From Bacteroidales bacterium UBA5281 (lineage in GTDB: Bacteria; Bacteroidota; Bacteroidia; Bacteroidales; Lentimicrobiaceae): DNA of 21,694 bases. This document shows, one piece after another, positions 7,821 to 15,835 of this stretch; the stretch's first letter is position 1; every line of letters starts with the position of its first letter. The stretch lies in the NCBI GenBank assembly GCA_002410555.1, contig DHSR01000014.1:1-21694 (forward strand), written 5' to 3'. The position numbers and the translations under genes were made by a program. Under the pieces are notes generated by a model. It was not told the origin of the DNA. It searched no databases and was given only the letters and a program-made list of their open reading frames with translations.

Positions 7821-8531
7821 ATGAATAGCATAATGGTGATGAAAACTTACGTACCTACTGAAGATTGTTCCATCGGTGCACTGGATGCACCCTGTTTCCG
7901 CAATTTGTTACCCGAAGAAATTGAACTTGTCCGCAACAGCAAAACACATATAATCTTCCGCAAAGGCGAAAATCTGACCAAACAGGGTGCCTTCGCTTCA
8001 AGTATTCTCTTTATCATCGATGGGCTGGCCAAACAGTACATTGAAGGGGAGGGTAACCGAAATTTCAACCTGAGGGTAATTAAAAGTGGAGAATTTGTCG
8101 GACTTTCAATAGCATTTAACAGTCATAGATACGATTATTCAGCAGTAGCTCTGCGTGAAACCACGGCCTGTCTTATTGAAAAGGAGGCCATTGTGCATTT
8201 GATTAAAGGCAACGGAGAATTTGCTTTCAATATCATAAACCGTTACTGTGAGCAGAACAGCAGATTGTATGCTTCCCTAAGTGAATTAATGTATAAGCAG
8301 ATGAATGGTCGCTTAGCCGGAGCCTTGCTCTACCTGTGGAAGGAACAGGAAAGCGAAGATATTTTCCCATACCTCAGCCGCAAGGATATCGCCGATTTTG
8401 CAGGGCTTTCCACTGAAAGTACCGTTAAACTGCTAAAGTCATTCGAAAAAGACGGGTTAATTAAGCTGGAGGATAAAAATGTAGTATTGCTTGATTTACC
8501 CAACCTGGAACAAATTAATGTGAAAGGATAA
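7821..8531 (+). CDS. Crp/Fnr-family transcriptional regulator
   Basis: A 236-residue DNA-binding regulator. An N-terminal cyclic-nucleotide-binding-like beta barrel (about 42-130) holds the KGENLTKQG and GEFVGLS turns typical of the fold. A long dimerisation helix follows (about 132-165). The C-terminal winged helix-turn-helix (about 185-222) reads LSRKDIADFAGLSTESTVKL, then LLKSFEKDGLI. Cysteines are at 16, 25, 117 and 143. Their spacing is not the canonical FNR iron-sulfur pattern, so oxygen sensing cannot be claimed. The effector is unknown. It is divergent from the secreted lamin-tail gene, whose 181-nt shared spacer could hold an operator, but no clear dyad was seen. The first ATG may be too far upstream, because a TAnnTTTG element touches it; the alternatives MVMK and MK at 7833 and 7839 leave the domains intact. 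Confidence 0.88.
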   Translation: MNSIMVMKTYVPTEDCSIGALDAPCFRNLLPEEIELVRNSKTHIIFRKGENLTKQGAFASSILFIIDGLAKQYIEGEGNRNFNLRVIKSGEFVGLSIAFNSHRYDYSAVALRETTACLIEKEAIVHLIKGNGEFAFNIINRYCEQNSRLYASLSELMYKQMNGRLAGALLYLWKEQESEDIFPYLSRKDIADFAGLSTESTVKLLKSFEKDGLIKLEDKNVVLLDLPNLEQINVKG

Positions 8532-8644
8532 ATTTTGAGGCCACCCCGAAAAGGTGAAAGAAAAAGAATGCCCCTAAGATCAGCCTTCACCACGTTGCGG
8601 TGGGCAGGCACTTCGAAATCAAAGGTACCGGATAAATTTAAGAG

Positions 8645-8669
8645 CTTCATCGCTTCGCTTTGAATGACA
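8645..8669 (-). repeat. Degenerate TGTCATTC-type interspersed element, inverted copy
   Basis: Read on the minus strand it begins TGTCATTC and continues with AAAGCGAAGCGATGAAG. It resembles the TGTCATTCTGAxCGAAGxGAAGAATCT element scattered through many bacterial genomes (from memory). A second diverged copy lies 91 nt away in the other orientation. Confidence 0.5.
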
Positions 8670-8760
8670 TAATATTACACTATTTTTGGCGGATTGGAGG
8701 TTGGAGGGAGCGCAGGTTTCTCCAATTTCTAATCCCCCCTATCCCTAATAGCTATTTGGC

Positions 8761-8802
8761 TGTCATTCAGACTCTACGGCACGAGATTAAGTGATGAATC
8801 TT
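8761..8802 (+). repeat. Degenerate TGTCATTC-type interspersed element, direct copy
   Basis: Starts TGTCATTCAGA and ends GTGATGAATCTT, with a diverged middle. With the element at 8645-8669 it forms a loose inverted pair around a 91-nt centre. Confidence 0.45.
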
Positions 8803-8870
8803 TGCCATAAAGATGCGTTTTAATTGGTCTCTAATGAATCAGGCTATTATACTTTGTGATTCTTTATATT

Positions 8871-8910
8871 GCCTGCATTCTCACGCGGGCAGGCCTTTAA
8901 GCCTGTGTGA
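8871..8910. repeat. Overlapping hairpins built on GCCTGC / GCAGGC / GCCTG
   Basis: GCCTGC (8871-8876) can pair with GCAGGC (8889-8894), or the latter's CAGGC (8890-8894) can pair with GCCTG (8901-8905). The second option is flanked by TCAC (8881-8884) and GTGA (8907-8910), which lengthens it. The two structures exclude one another. No U-run follows on either strand, so this is not a standard terminator. Confidence 0.6.
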
Positions 8911-9032
8911 CGAAAAGGTACCTTTCTGATAAGATTCAATCTCAGGTTCATTAATTTTGATTATTATTTTGGAGATTTGAATATAAGTATATATTTTTAA
9001 TGAAAATTTAAAAAACACAGAACAAGCTGTCT

Positions 9033-9140
9033 TTATCTGAAAGTCAACGCTATTTTTTCATTAGTTGCATTCAGATTAAGCAGGATGAGTTCACCTTTTT
9101 TGAGAATGACTTCAATCTGCAATAGAGAATCAAGTTTCAT
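9033..9140 (-). CDS. Possible small ORF, 35 aa
   Basis: An ATG-initiated 35-codon frame beginning MKLDSLLQIEVILKKGELI, leucine/lysine-rich with no signal peptide. It is divergent from the secreted-protein gene at 9177, 36 nt away. Composition is protein-like, but no promoter element or ribosome binding site supports it, and a frame of this length can occur by chance. Confidence 0.25.
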   Translation of the reverse strand: MKLDSLLQIEVILKKGELILLNLNATNEKIALTFR

Positions 9141-9176
9141 TTTTGAATTTTTATGCTGGTTTTCAAAATAATCGCT

Positions 9177-10343
9177 ATGAGAAAAAATATTGGACTGATC
9201 ATGCTGGCAAGTAGCATGGCTTTAAATTGCTTAGGACAGGTTACTCAACCCCCGGCTCTTACAAAATCTGTTAACAATACCATATTTCAGCAGGTGCTTA
9301 ACGATTTCGACCGCAGAATACCATTGGTATTTTTTGTTCCCGGTTTCTTTTTCATTGGTAGTATTCAGGTAAACAATAATATCTTTTTTAACGAAACCGA
9401 TTTCTATGAAGAAACTGAAATGCCTGATTTATCAGAGTTTACTCAGCAAATTGTTTCCAATGCCATCGGTAGTAATCTAATTCCCTACATCCCGAAAGAC
9501 TCTGTGATGAAGGTAAGGATTATGGATAATAATAATCTGATCATTGAAATGGAATTTCACCATACAGAGGATACGTTGTTTTTTAACCTGACAAACGGTT
9601 CACAGGAAAAGACAAAATCCATCAGCTATTTTAATGATAAAGTTTTGGCTACCTCCTATACCGACGCGCGTAAAGGGATCAACTATTCCAGCCGCCTGTA
9701 TGGTGACACTTTGAGGAAATCACTGTTGCACAATGATGAGCGTTTAATCACTACTAACATAATATATGATGATGGATACATTTCCACTATCTCCACCTTT
9801 AAGAGGAATCCGGATACAAAAAAAGATGATCTTAAAAAAACAGAAAGGTTTTTATACAATGAGAATCATCAGCTTTTTGAGAAAAAGTACTTCAACCCCA
9901 GAGACAAAATGACGCGTATGATACAATATTATTATAAGGGAGATACACTGGTTCAATATAATATTAACCAGGGCACTTCTGTTGTGCTTACTGTAACTAA
10001 TGACTATTCTTCAAAAGATAATTCTTTACTCAAAACTTATTATGGAAGTGATTTTAATTATAGCAGGGTACATTACTTTAAAGAATCGGATGATTTAAAT
10101 GTAGAGTTTGAGAAAAGCAGGAAAACAGAAAAGAGGCGTTACATTCTTAAATCAGATGTAAATCAGCGTTTATCTGAACTGGAATACAGGCTCATTCAGC
10201 CTGATTCACCCATAACTAAAACAAAAAAGAGATGGGTTTTTAATTACAATGCCATGGGCAACCTTTCTTCCATTAAGGTAATCAATAAAAAGGGTAATAT
10301 TAAGAAGCATATCCTGCTCGAATATAGTTTTCTGAGGCCTTAA
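9177..10343 (+). CDS. Secreted protein of unknown function with repeated beta-strand pattern
   Basis: 388 residues from the ATG chosen here; eight extra residues are possible from an ATG at 9153. MRKNIG at the start followed by a hydrophobic stretch and LNCLGQ gives a clear signal peptide of about 21 residues. The C is not in a convincing lipobox, because Gln follows Gly directly. The mature part has short strands each built around aromatic residues and polar turns, such as LYGDTLRKSLLHNDER, IIYDDGYISTI and YYYKGDTLVQYNINQG. This recalls the YD/RHS-like or MORN-variant strand repeats of Bacteroidota outer-surface proteins, but I cannot name a family. No T9SS sorting domain is present. The gene stands alone, and its 3' end faces the first giant gene across 406 nt. 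Confidence 0.75.
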   Translation: MRKNIGLIMLASSMALNCLGQVTQPPALTKSVNNTIFQQVLNDFDRRIPLVFFVPGFFFIGSIQVNNNIFFNETDFYEETEMPDLSEFTQQIVSNAIGSNLIPYIPKDSVMKVRIMDNNNLIIEMEFHHTEDTLFFNLTNGSQEKTKSISYFNDKVLATSYTDARKGINYSSRLYGDTLRKSLLHNDERLITTNIIYDDGYISTISTFKRNPDTKKDDLKKTERFLYNENHQLFEKKYFNPRDKMTRMIQYYYKGDTLVQYNINQGTSVVLTVTNDYSSKDNSLLKTYYGSDFNYSRVHYFKESDDLNVEFEKSRKTEKRRYILKSDVNQRLSELEYRLIQPDSPITKTKKRWVFNYNAMGNLSSIKVINKKGNIKKHILLEYSFLRP

Positions 10344-10673
10344 GTCCATGCAAAATATTTAAATAAAAAACCTGCCTGTCTGATTGATATAATTATCTGA
10401 TTAAATTGAGCCAATGCCTGGAATGCGGCCACATCACCTTTAGCAATTGATGGATTTTTTTTGAGAAGAATATACCAATCAGAGGCTTTTCATCAGCATA
10501 CCCAATTCCAGAACCTGTTTCCCGAAGCAGACGAGAGCGAAACCACAGTCATTTTCAAACTTTAAAACCGGGCGCACTAGAAAAGATATTTCAAAAGTGA
10601 TGAGCAATTATTTGAAGACGAAACTTCCGTCGCCCGGCCAATAGGTAAGCTATTTTTTTATTCTCATTAAAAA
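10344..10673. other. Intergenic stretch, possible coding remnant
   Basis: This lies between two convergent genes. A frame without ATG is open from 10410 to 10565 and reads protein-like (for example FHQHTQFQNLFPEADESE). A second frame downstream (about 10584-10670) reads EQLFEDETSVARPIG. They may be fragments of a decayed gene, or chance. Nothing recognisable was found. Confidence 0.4.
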
Positions 10674-10708
10674 AAACCAGACCTCAGGCAAAAGCCCGGG
10701 TCTGGTTT
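10666..10708 (-). terminator. Rho-independent terminator of the first giant gene
   Basis: A perfect 10-bp stem, AAACCAGACC (10674-10683) with GGTCTGGTTT (10699-10708), plus an inner GGC/GCC stem around AAAA. On the minus strand the stem is followed by a run of U. It lies 42 nt past the stop of the giant gene and may also stop transcripts arriving from 10343. Confidence 0.85.
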
Positions 10709-10749
10709 ACTTTTCCGGAAATCAGGTTCCGGACCACCAAAACACACTG

Positions 10750-13700
10750 TTACTGAATTAACAACTTGTGCTGTTTCAGGGCTGTGGCATTTTTAATCAC
10801 CAGCAAATATGTTCCGGAAGCCAATTGGCTAACATCAATGGAAGTGCTGCTGTTATTGGCATGTGTCATAGAAATCATTCTGCCGTCCATGGCAAAGATC
10901 AGAATATCGGAATCAGCACAACCGGTAATGAATACACGGTCTGAGGCCGGATTCGGATAAATGGTCGTTTGCATCAAATCCAGCGATGGAGAATTTACTC
11001 CAAGATAATTAATCACTGTTGAGAAAGAGAATTCTGATTCACCAGTAGTAAAGAAAGCCTTAACTGCATATACATACATGTTGTTCTCGCCGGGAGGCCA
11101 GGTAGTATCGTTAAAGTGGCTTTCGCTGAATGATTCAGTGTTAAGCAATGACCAGTCAGCCGCATTGGCAATATCCTCCAGTTTACCACGGCTGATGTTG
11201 TAGCCGGTAAGTATCCTTGAAGAGGCGGGAATGGTTTCACTTGTCATTACATTGGGGCGAATCATCATGTTGCCTTTTTTGCTGATGATGTTGGAGAAAG
11301 GGGCAAAGTCACCTCCGGGATATTTATAACGTGCCAATTCATTCACGATATTGGTTGAGTCCCAGCCCAGGAAGGAAGATTGCTCGGGTATTGCATCCCA
11401 GCGAACCATAGCATAATAATCTCCGTGCAGGGTAATGTTGGGTACTGAAATGTGTATCCATTCATCCATACCTGAGTTGAATTCATTGCTGCTTACAATC
11501 AGGTTATTGTCTGCATCAAACACATCTAAAAACACAGGTTGACGTGTTGCGTATTCCACATATTTGGCCCAGTACATATCAAAACCGGTGATGGTAGCCG
11601 GCTCTTCAAATTGAACCAGGTTGCCTATCCAAACTTGCTCACCCGCTTCGCCTGCCCAGCCATTTTCGTAACCACCATCATCAAAAGTCCACACCTTTCC
11701 GGCGTTTGTCGATGGATGTTCCCAGTCAATATCCATACCTACTGCAGCAGGAGAAGTTACTATCTGGAAGGGAACAATTAAAGCTTCAGTAAGAATAATT
11801 TCACCCAGATCGATGTTGCTAAGTTCAATGGGCACGGATACGATGTAGGTTTCATATCCATCTGCTTCTATCATCAGACTGTAAGTGTTTTGACTATACA
11901 CATTCTCGAACAGGAAATTTCCATCGGCATCCGAAGTAGTCGTATAATTTGCGAAGCCTGTCAGGGTAGCCAGTGCCTCTTCAACAGGTTCACCATTTAT
12001 ATCGTTACCTGTAATGTGGCCGCTTACTGTTACCAGGGCCAGTTGACCCATGACAAAATCAAGTTGAGTATTTTGACCAAATGTAACCTCAAGGTCCTGT
12101 GTAACTGCCTGATAAGTGTATTTATAGGCTGTGGTGGGGTAATTTCCTTCGGGAACGTAAGGCAGTTCATAATTGCCGGAAGCATCTGTTAAAACAGTAA
12201 TGTTCAGCGGGTCAATGGTTATACTGGCTTCATCAACTGGCACACCCTCAGGGTCGTTTACTGTTCCGGAAACTGTACCGAGATTATGATTGAATACTAA
12301 ACGCATCACCGGATTCCATCCAATTCTGCTTCCTGAGGTTGGATTGTCTGGATCGGGAGGATTGGAGTTGCTGGTCATTCTTCGTGAAGTAATACCGCCG
12401 GACGAATAGGTGGAGAAGGCTTGTTGCCCGTTGGTGTGATCCGAACGTTTTTCAACCATAACAGCGATGTTCATAGCAGTATCAGAATAGTTGAAAGGCA
12501 CCTGGAATGGAATATAAATTGTTTGGTTACCCGTAATAAAATTAAGGGTACCATCATAAACCAAAGTCATTTCAGTGGCAGGAATCCACGCATCGTAAAG
12601 AAGATTTTCATCCGTCATGGTCATCCAAATCCTCACGGGAATGTCGGGATCGTCGGTTACAAACTGGTAATCATAAGTTATGCCGAAAATGATTCCACCA
12701 TCTGATTCAATGTCGTTTTTGTTATACACCGATTCGGAAAGCGAATATTTATACGACATATTTATGGGCAGATAATCTGTTAAAGTTTGTTCTCCAACCT
12801 CAACAATGTCTGATTGTGCCGTTAAACCGGAAAGCATAAGTATGTTACTCTGATTGTTGGAAGGAAGTTGATCGTTGGCGAATTCAATTTCTGCAAAAAT
12901 TTCATATTCACCCAGATAACCAAAAGTATAACTTAAATCAAAGGTAAGCTGTTCATTGTTTTGTATTTGTATGCCTGGCACTGAAAATACTTCTAATGGA
13001 TTTTCCACACCCCGCATCAGCTTCACACGATATTGGCTGCCATCCACGGTTTCTAAGCCTAAGTTTTTAATGGTAAACACAAAATCGGAGGTCTCACCCA
13101 GACGGTAAAGCCTGTCTCCTTCAATATCAACCGCTTTCAAATCGTAATCATCAAAAAATACAGAAACATTTTGTCCAAGAATATAATCCAGCAAAATTTG
13201 TCCGTCCCATGCATAAAGGTCTGATACAAAGGCCACAAATGCCAGGCGTCCCACCTGACCTTCAAGGCCGGCCATATTTATTTCGTACCGGTTATATTGA
13301 ACACCGGAAATCACCGGGTGATATATGGTTACCCAGTCTGAAGTGCCTTCCTGTTTCCACAATACATTCATATCGCCGGGCCACCAGGGTGCGGAAGCAG
13401 CATAGAAAGATACGGAAGCCTGGGCAGCGATCTGAATACGGCAGGTTTGCAGTGTATCGCTAAATCCATAAGGACCAAAAGCCTCAGCAGAATTGCTACC
13501 ACTGTAACCCCCGAAAGTATTCAGGTTCCAGCCACCGGAAATCCATCCCTCCGGAGGAAAAGTTTCCCCTTCAAAATCTTCAAAAAATGCATCAAAAGGA
13601 TAAACAAAAGGATTAATGGTCATTGAATTGTTGGGATCGAGACCATCGTCAGCAGGGACAGAAACTTCAACTTCATATTGTCCACTTATCGTTGGTGTCC

Positions 13701-15303
13701 AGGGCATTTCAACACGGATGGTATCTGCAGGTGCAAGCATGCCTGTTTCTACGGTTCCAAGCACTGTGTTATTTACTTTAAATGTAACTGTTTTATCTAA
13801 AGTCTGTAAGCCATAATTTTGCACTTTGGCAGAGAGTATAGTGGTATTGTTCTCAAAAACGGTAATCAGACTACTTTTAAGATCATGGATTGCAAAGTCA
13901 TTCCCTACGGGGGTAACACATGAAATAAAGGCTATCCAGCCATCTGTTTGATCAAAACCGGGGGCCTGAAAGAAAATGGTGATTGCTCCTTCAGGGTTTA
14001 GCGCAGTTATTTCACCGGGACTGTCGTTGCCTTGATAAGTTCCGATCAGGGGAGCGTCTGTATCTGTTCCATCATAAATGTCGAAATAACCAAAACTGAC
14101 ATCGAATTCCAGAAAGTTTAGACGTACCCTGTCACCGGTAATGGCAGGTAAAATGGTGGTTGTAGCTTCATCTTCCATCCCGTAGGTGCCATCCAATCCT
14201 CCTGAATCAGTAAAAGTAGCACCGCAAGTGGTAATGGTTTGCGTACCGGATTCCGGCATTTCATAAATGGTGCCGTAATTATAAACAGTCTGCTGAACCT
14301 GATTATTCTCGGGGCGCGGATCACCGGTCATATTCACAGAAGCCATAATAGTATATGGACCAGCCTGTGAAAGATCGGCAGTCGTTGTAAAGCTGAAACT
14401 GTCGGATTGATTAGGAGCCAGGCTCATTGAACCCACATTCTCAACCAACGGAGTGCCACCGTTAATCGAATAACTTACGTTAAAACCGGTTTCAGTACCT
14501 GTTCCTTCATTTTTGATGGTAACGGTTATGATTTCTGAAGCGGTAAGGGTAGAGGAAGATTGTGGACTATCAATGCTTACTAAAGCCAGGTCATTGTCCA
14601 AACCTTCGCTGTAAAGCGCAAAAGCCAGGTTAAAATCCGACCAGATGGGTCCCAGCAGAGAAGCTGCTGTCCATTCTGTAAAACCGGTTCCAAACCCATC
14701 TGCCGGGTTTTTCCATACAAATTCCTGCTCAATGGTTGAACCACCATGGGTTGACCAGTTCCACCGGTCGGTAACCATGTAATCTGATACAGCCTGAATG
14801 GAAATCCAGTAATGCCCCGGTGCAAAGTTAACTGTTGCCGGCAAAGTGATCTCATACTTATAAATGTCGAAATCGGCATCCACCACTATTTCATTGTATT
14901 GGGTAAAATTTAGTGCAGTATAAATTTCTGCTCCAGGAACTCCGTTGTCGTTGTTATAAAAGCGAATGTCGAGGGCATCAATAAAACTGCCGGTAAAATA
15001 GGAGTAGACACCCAGAACATCAATGTATTTTACTGCCCAGTTTTCGCCGGGCGATACAATAAAATCATCAGCGGCGACATTGATTTCAGAAGCGCTCTCA
15101 GGATCAGTATAAGCCTGGCTATTGATGGTAAAGGCTCCCGGTGGAAACAATTGATCGTAATAAGCAGGTCCGTTTCGGGGCGCTCTAAGCCCCTGAACCT
15201 GTTTTGAAAGTGTTCCTACCGGCAACTTTTGACTAAATCCCGGCAAGATTAACCCAATGATAATCAATGACAATAGGGTTAATTTCAGCGTAACATTTTT
15301 CAT
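10750..15303 (-). CDS. Giant T9SS-exported multidomain surface protein, copy 1
   Basis: 1517 residues. Signal peptide 1-24 (PGFS-Q). Approximate domains: jelly-roll with AADDF and ALDIRFYNN (65-232); CARDB-like (237-341); CUB-like with C360 and C462, ending DGWIAFISC (352-463); CARDB-like (468-560); cleaved-adhesin/MAM-like starting FFEDFEGETFPPEGW (572-720); CARDB-like (720-826); a beta domain of unknown function (830-1005); two carboxypeptidase-regulatory-like domains, GTVSGTVNDPEGVPVDEASI (1009-1086) and VSGHITGNDINGEPVEEALA (1091-1172); another T9SS-protein beta domain (1195-1352); an Fn3-like segment (1360-1434); and a type A sorting domain, TIYPNPASDRVFI...GTYLLVIKN (1446-1506). It should be exported by T9SS and anchored or released at the surface. 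No peptidase or glycosidase catalytic motif was seen, so an adhesive or structural role is inferred. It follows a 63-aa gene by 30 nt. Confidence 0.9.
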   Translation of the reverse strand: MKNVTLKLTLLSLIIIGLILPGFSQKLPVGTLSKQVQGLRAPRNGPAYYDQLFPPGAFTINSQAYTDPESASEINVAADDFIVSPGENWAVKYIDVLGVYSYFTGSFIDALDIRFYNNDNGVPGAEIYTALNFTQYNEIVVDADFDIYKYEITLPATVNFAPGHYWISIQAVSDYMVTDRWNWSTHGGSTIEQEFVWKNPADGFGTGFTEWTAASLLGPIWSDFNLAFALYSEGLDNDLALVSIDSPQSSSTLTASEIITVTIKNEGTGTETGFNVSYSINGGTPLVENVGSMSLAPNQSDSFSFTTTADLSQAGPYTIMASVNMTGDPRPENNQVQQTVYNYGTIYEMPESGTQTITTCGATFTDSGGLDGTYGMEDEATTTILPAITGDRVRLNFLEFDVSFGYFDIYDGTDTDAPLIGTYQGNDSPGEITALNPEGAITIFFQAPGFDQTDGWIAFISCVTPVGNDFAIHDLKSSLITVFENNTTILSAKVQNYGLQTLDKTVTFKVNNTVLGTVETGMLAPADTIRVEMPWTPTISGQYEVEVSVPADDGLDPNNSMTINPFVYPFDAFFEDFEGETFPPEGWISGGWNLNTFGGYSGSNSAEAFGPYGFSDTLQTCRIQIAAQASVSFYAASAPWWPGDMNVLWKQEGTSDWVTIYHPVISGVQYNRYEINMAGLEGQVGRLAFVAFVSDLYAWDGQILLDYILGQNVSVFFDDYDLKAVDIEGDRLYRLGETSDFVFTIKNLGLETVDGSQYRVKLMRGVENPLEVFSVPGIQIQNNEQLTFDLSYTFGYLGEYEIFAEIEFANDQLPSNNQSNILMLSGLTAQSDIVEVGEQTLTDYLPINMSYKYSLSESVYNKNDIESDGGIIFGITYDYQFVTDDPDIPVRIWMTMTDENLLYDAWIPATEMTLVYDGTLNFITGNQTIYIPFQVPFNYSDTAMNIAVMVEKRSDHTNGQQAFSTYSSGGITSRRMTSNSNPPDPDNPTSGSRIGWNPVMRLVFNHNLGTVSGTVNDPEGVPVDEASITIDPLNITVLTDASGNYELPYVPEGNYPTTAYKYTYQAVTQDLEVTFGQNTQLDFVMGQLALVTVSGHITGNDINGEPVEEALATLTGFANYTTTSDADGNFLFENVYSQNTYSLMIEADGYETYIVSVPIELSNIDLGEIILTEALIVPFQIVTSPAAVGMDIDWEHPSTNAGKVWTFDDGGYENGWAGEAGEQVWIGNLVQFEEPATITGFDMYWAKYVEYATRQPVFLDVFDADNNLIVSSNEFNSGMDEWIHISVPNITLHGDYYAMVRWDAIPEQSSFLGWDSTNIVNELARYKYPGGDFAPFSNIISKKGNMMIRPNVMTSETIPASSRILTGYNISRGKLEDIANAADWSLLNTESFSESHFNDTTWPPGENNMYVYAVKAFFTTGESEFSFSTVINYLGVNSPSLDLMQTTIYPNPASDRVFITGCADSDILIFAMDGRMISMTHANNSSTSIDVSQLASGTYLLVIKNATALKQHKLLIQ

Positions 15304-15333
15304 GATTTTAAATTTGTGTTATTTATTTAAGGT

Positions 15334-15525
15334 TTAATTCAGATTCTTGTCGATTTCTTCTTCAGCTTTCTTTGCCGTCAAGAGGTATTTCTGATACTGT
15401 TCGTCATTCAAAACTTTGAGAATTTTTGCGAGGGCAGCATTTTCATTTTGAGATCTTTCGATCAATCGATGCAATTCCTTCTCCGTGTCTTCTTCTTCGT
15501 AACCGTTCTCTTTATTTTCTTTCAT
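15334..15525 (-). CDS. Small acidic/coiled-coil-like protein, cassette copy 1 (63 aa)
   Basis: A 63-residue protein starting MKENKENGYEEEDTEK. It has no signal peptide and no membrane segment. The centre, LIERSQNENAALAKILKVLN, is a predicted amphipathic helix, and the C-terminus is charged (AKKAEEEIDKNLN). It is homologous to the 63-aa protein at 20400-20591: both have LIE[RK]-x-x-x-x-ENAAL-x-KILK and the same length. I do not recognise the family. The frame extends upstream to 15618, but the paralogue's length and the shared upstream block fix the start at 15525. It sits 30 nt before the giant gene and is presumably cotranscribed with it. Confidence 0.75.
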   Translation of the reverse strand: MKENKENGYEEEDTEKELHRLIERSQNENAALAKILKVLNDEQYQKYLLTAKKAEEEIDKNLN

Positions 15526-15533
15526 TTCATAAT

Positions 15534-15561
15534 GACTTAAAAATTTTAGAATGCAAACCAA
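15534..15561 (-). promoter_or_regulatory. Conserved 5' block of cassette copy 1, possible promoter
   Basis: On the minus strand TTGGTTTG (15554-15561) is followed by CATTCTAAAATTTTTAAGTC before the start of the 63-aa gene. A closely matching block precedes the paralogous gene at 20592-20618. TTGGTTTG is one base from TAnnTTTG; a -33 element at 19-21 nt is not evident. Confidence 0.4.
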
Positions 15562-15757
15562 CTCTTTATAAAAGCCAATCCCTAATTTTTGAGGATTACA
15601 AAAAGGATACAGATCCATAAAAGCAACTTACATTAGCAATACATGATTGGTTATAAGTTTGTAGGAGAGGCCATTATAAAATATTTAATAAATTAGAGAA
15701 TCTAACTTGTACACACCTAAAACCGCTGTTAAAAGGAAAGGAAACCTCTGATGAATT

Positions 15758-15793
15758 AAAAAACCGGGCCGGACACATGGCCCGACCCGGTTT
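15758..15793 (-). terminator. Rho-independent terminator of the second giant gene
   Basis: AAACCGGG (15761-15768) pairs with CCCGGTTT (15786-15793). A further CGG/CCG pair lies inside after a single mismatch. On the minus strand the stem is followed by T-rich sequence. It lies 43 nt past the stop of the second giant gene and separates the two cassettes. Confidence 0.8.
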
Positions 15794-15808
15794 AATATCC
15801 GGATATTA
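15793..15808. repeat. 16-bp perfect palindrome TAATATCCGGATATTA
   Basis: A perfect self-complementary 16-mer directly abutting the terminator stem, between the stop of giant copy 2 and the terminator. It could be an extra structure in the 3' untranslated region or a protein-binding dyad. Confidence 0.6.
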
Positions 15809-15835
15809 CATCCGGAAATCCACCCTAATTCACAC

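Larger units (their letters stand above)
8532..9032. other. Intergenic stretch with short inverted repeats
   Basis: No credible gene was seen here. It holds two diverged copies, in opposite orientation, of a TGTCATTC...GATGAA-type element (8645-8669 and 8761-8802), a G/A-rich TTGGAGG doublet near 8695-8708, and a GC-rich hairpin cluster at 8871-8910. This looks like repeat-derived spacer DNA rather than decayed coding sequence. Confidence 0.6.

Noticed and set aside
7836..7972. Oxygen-sensing FNR assignment based on Cys16 and Cys25
   Set aside because: Spacing does not match the four-cysteine FNR pattern, so only Crp/Fnr superfamily membership is called.
15654..15661. Perfect TAnnTTTG match (TAAGTTTG) on the plus strand
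   Set aside because: No plus-strand gene follows; everything downstream is coded on the minus strand. Possible antisense start, but no support.
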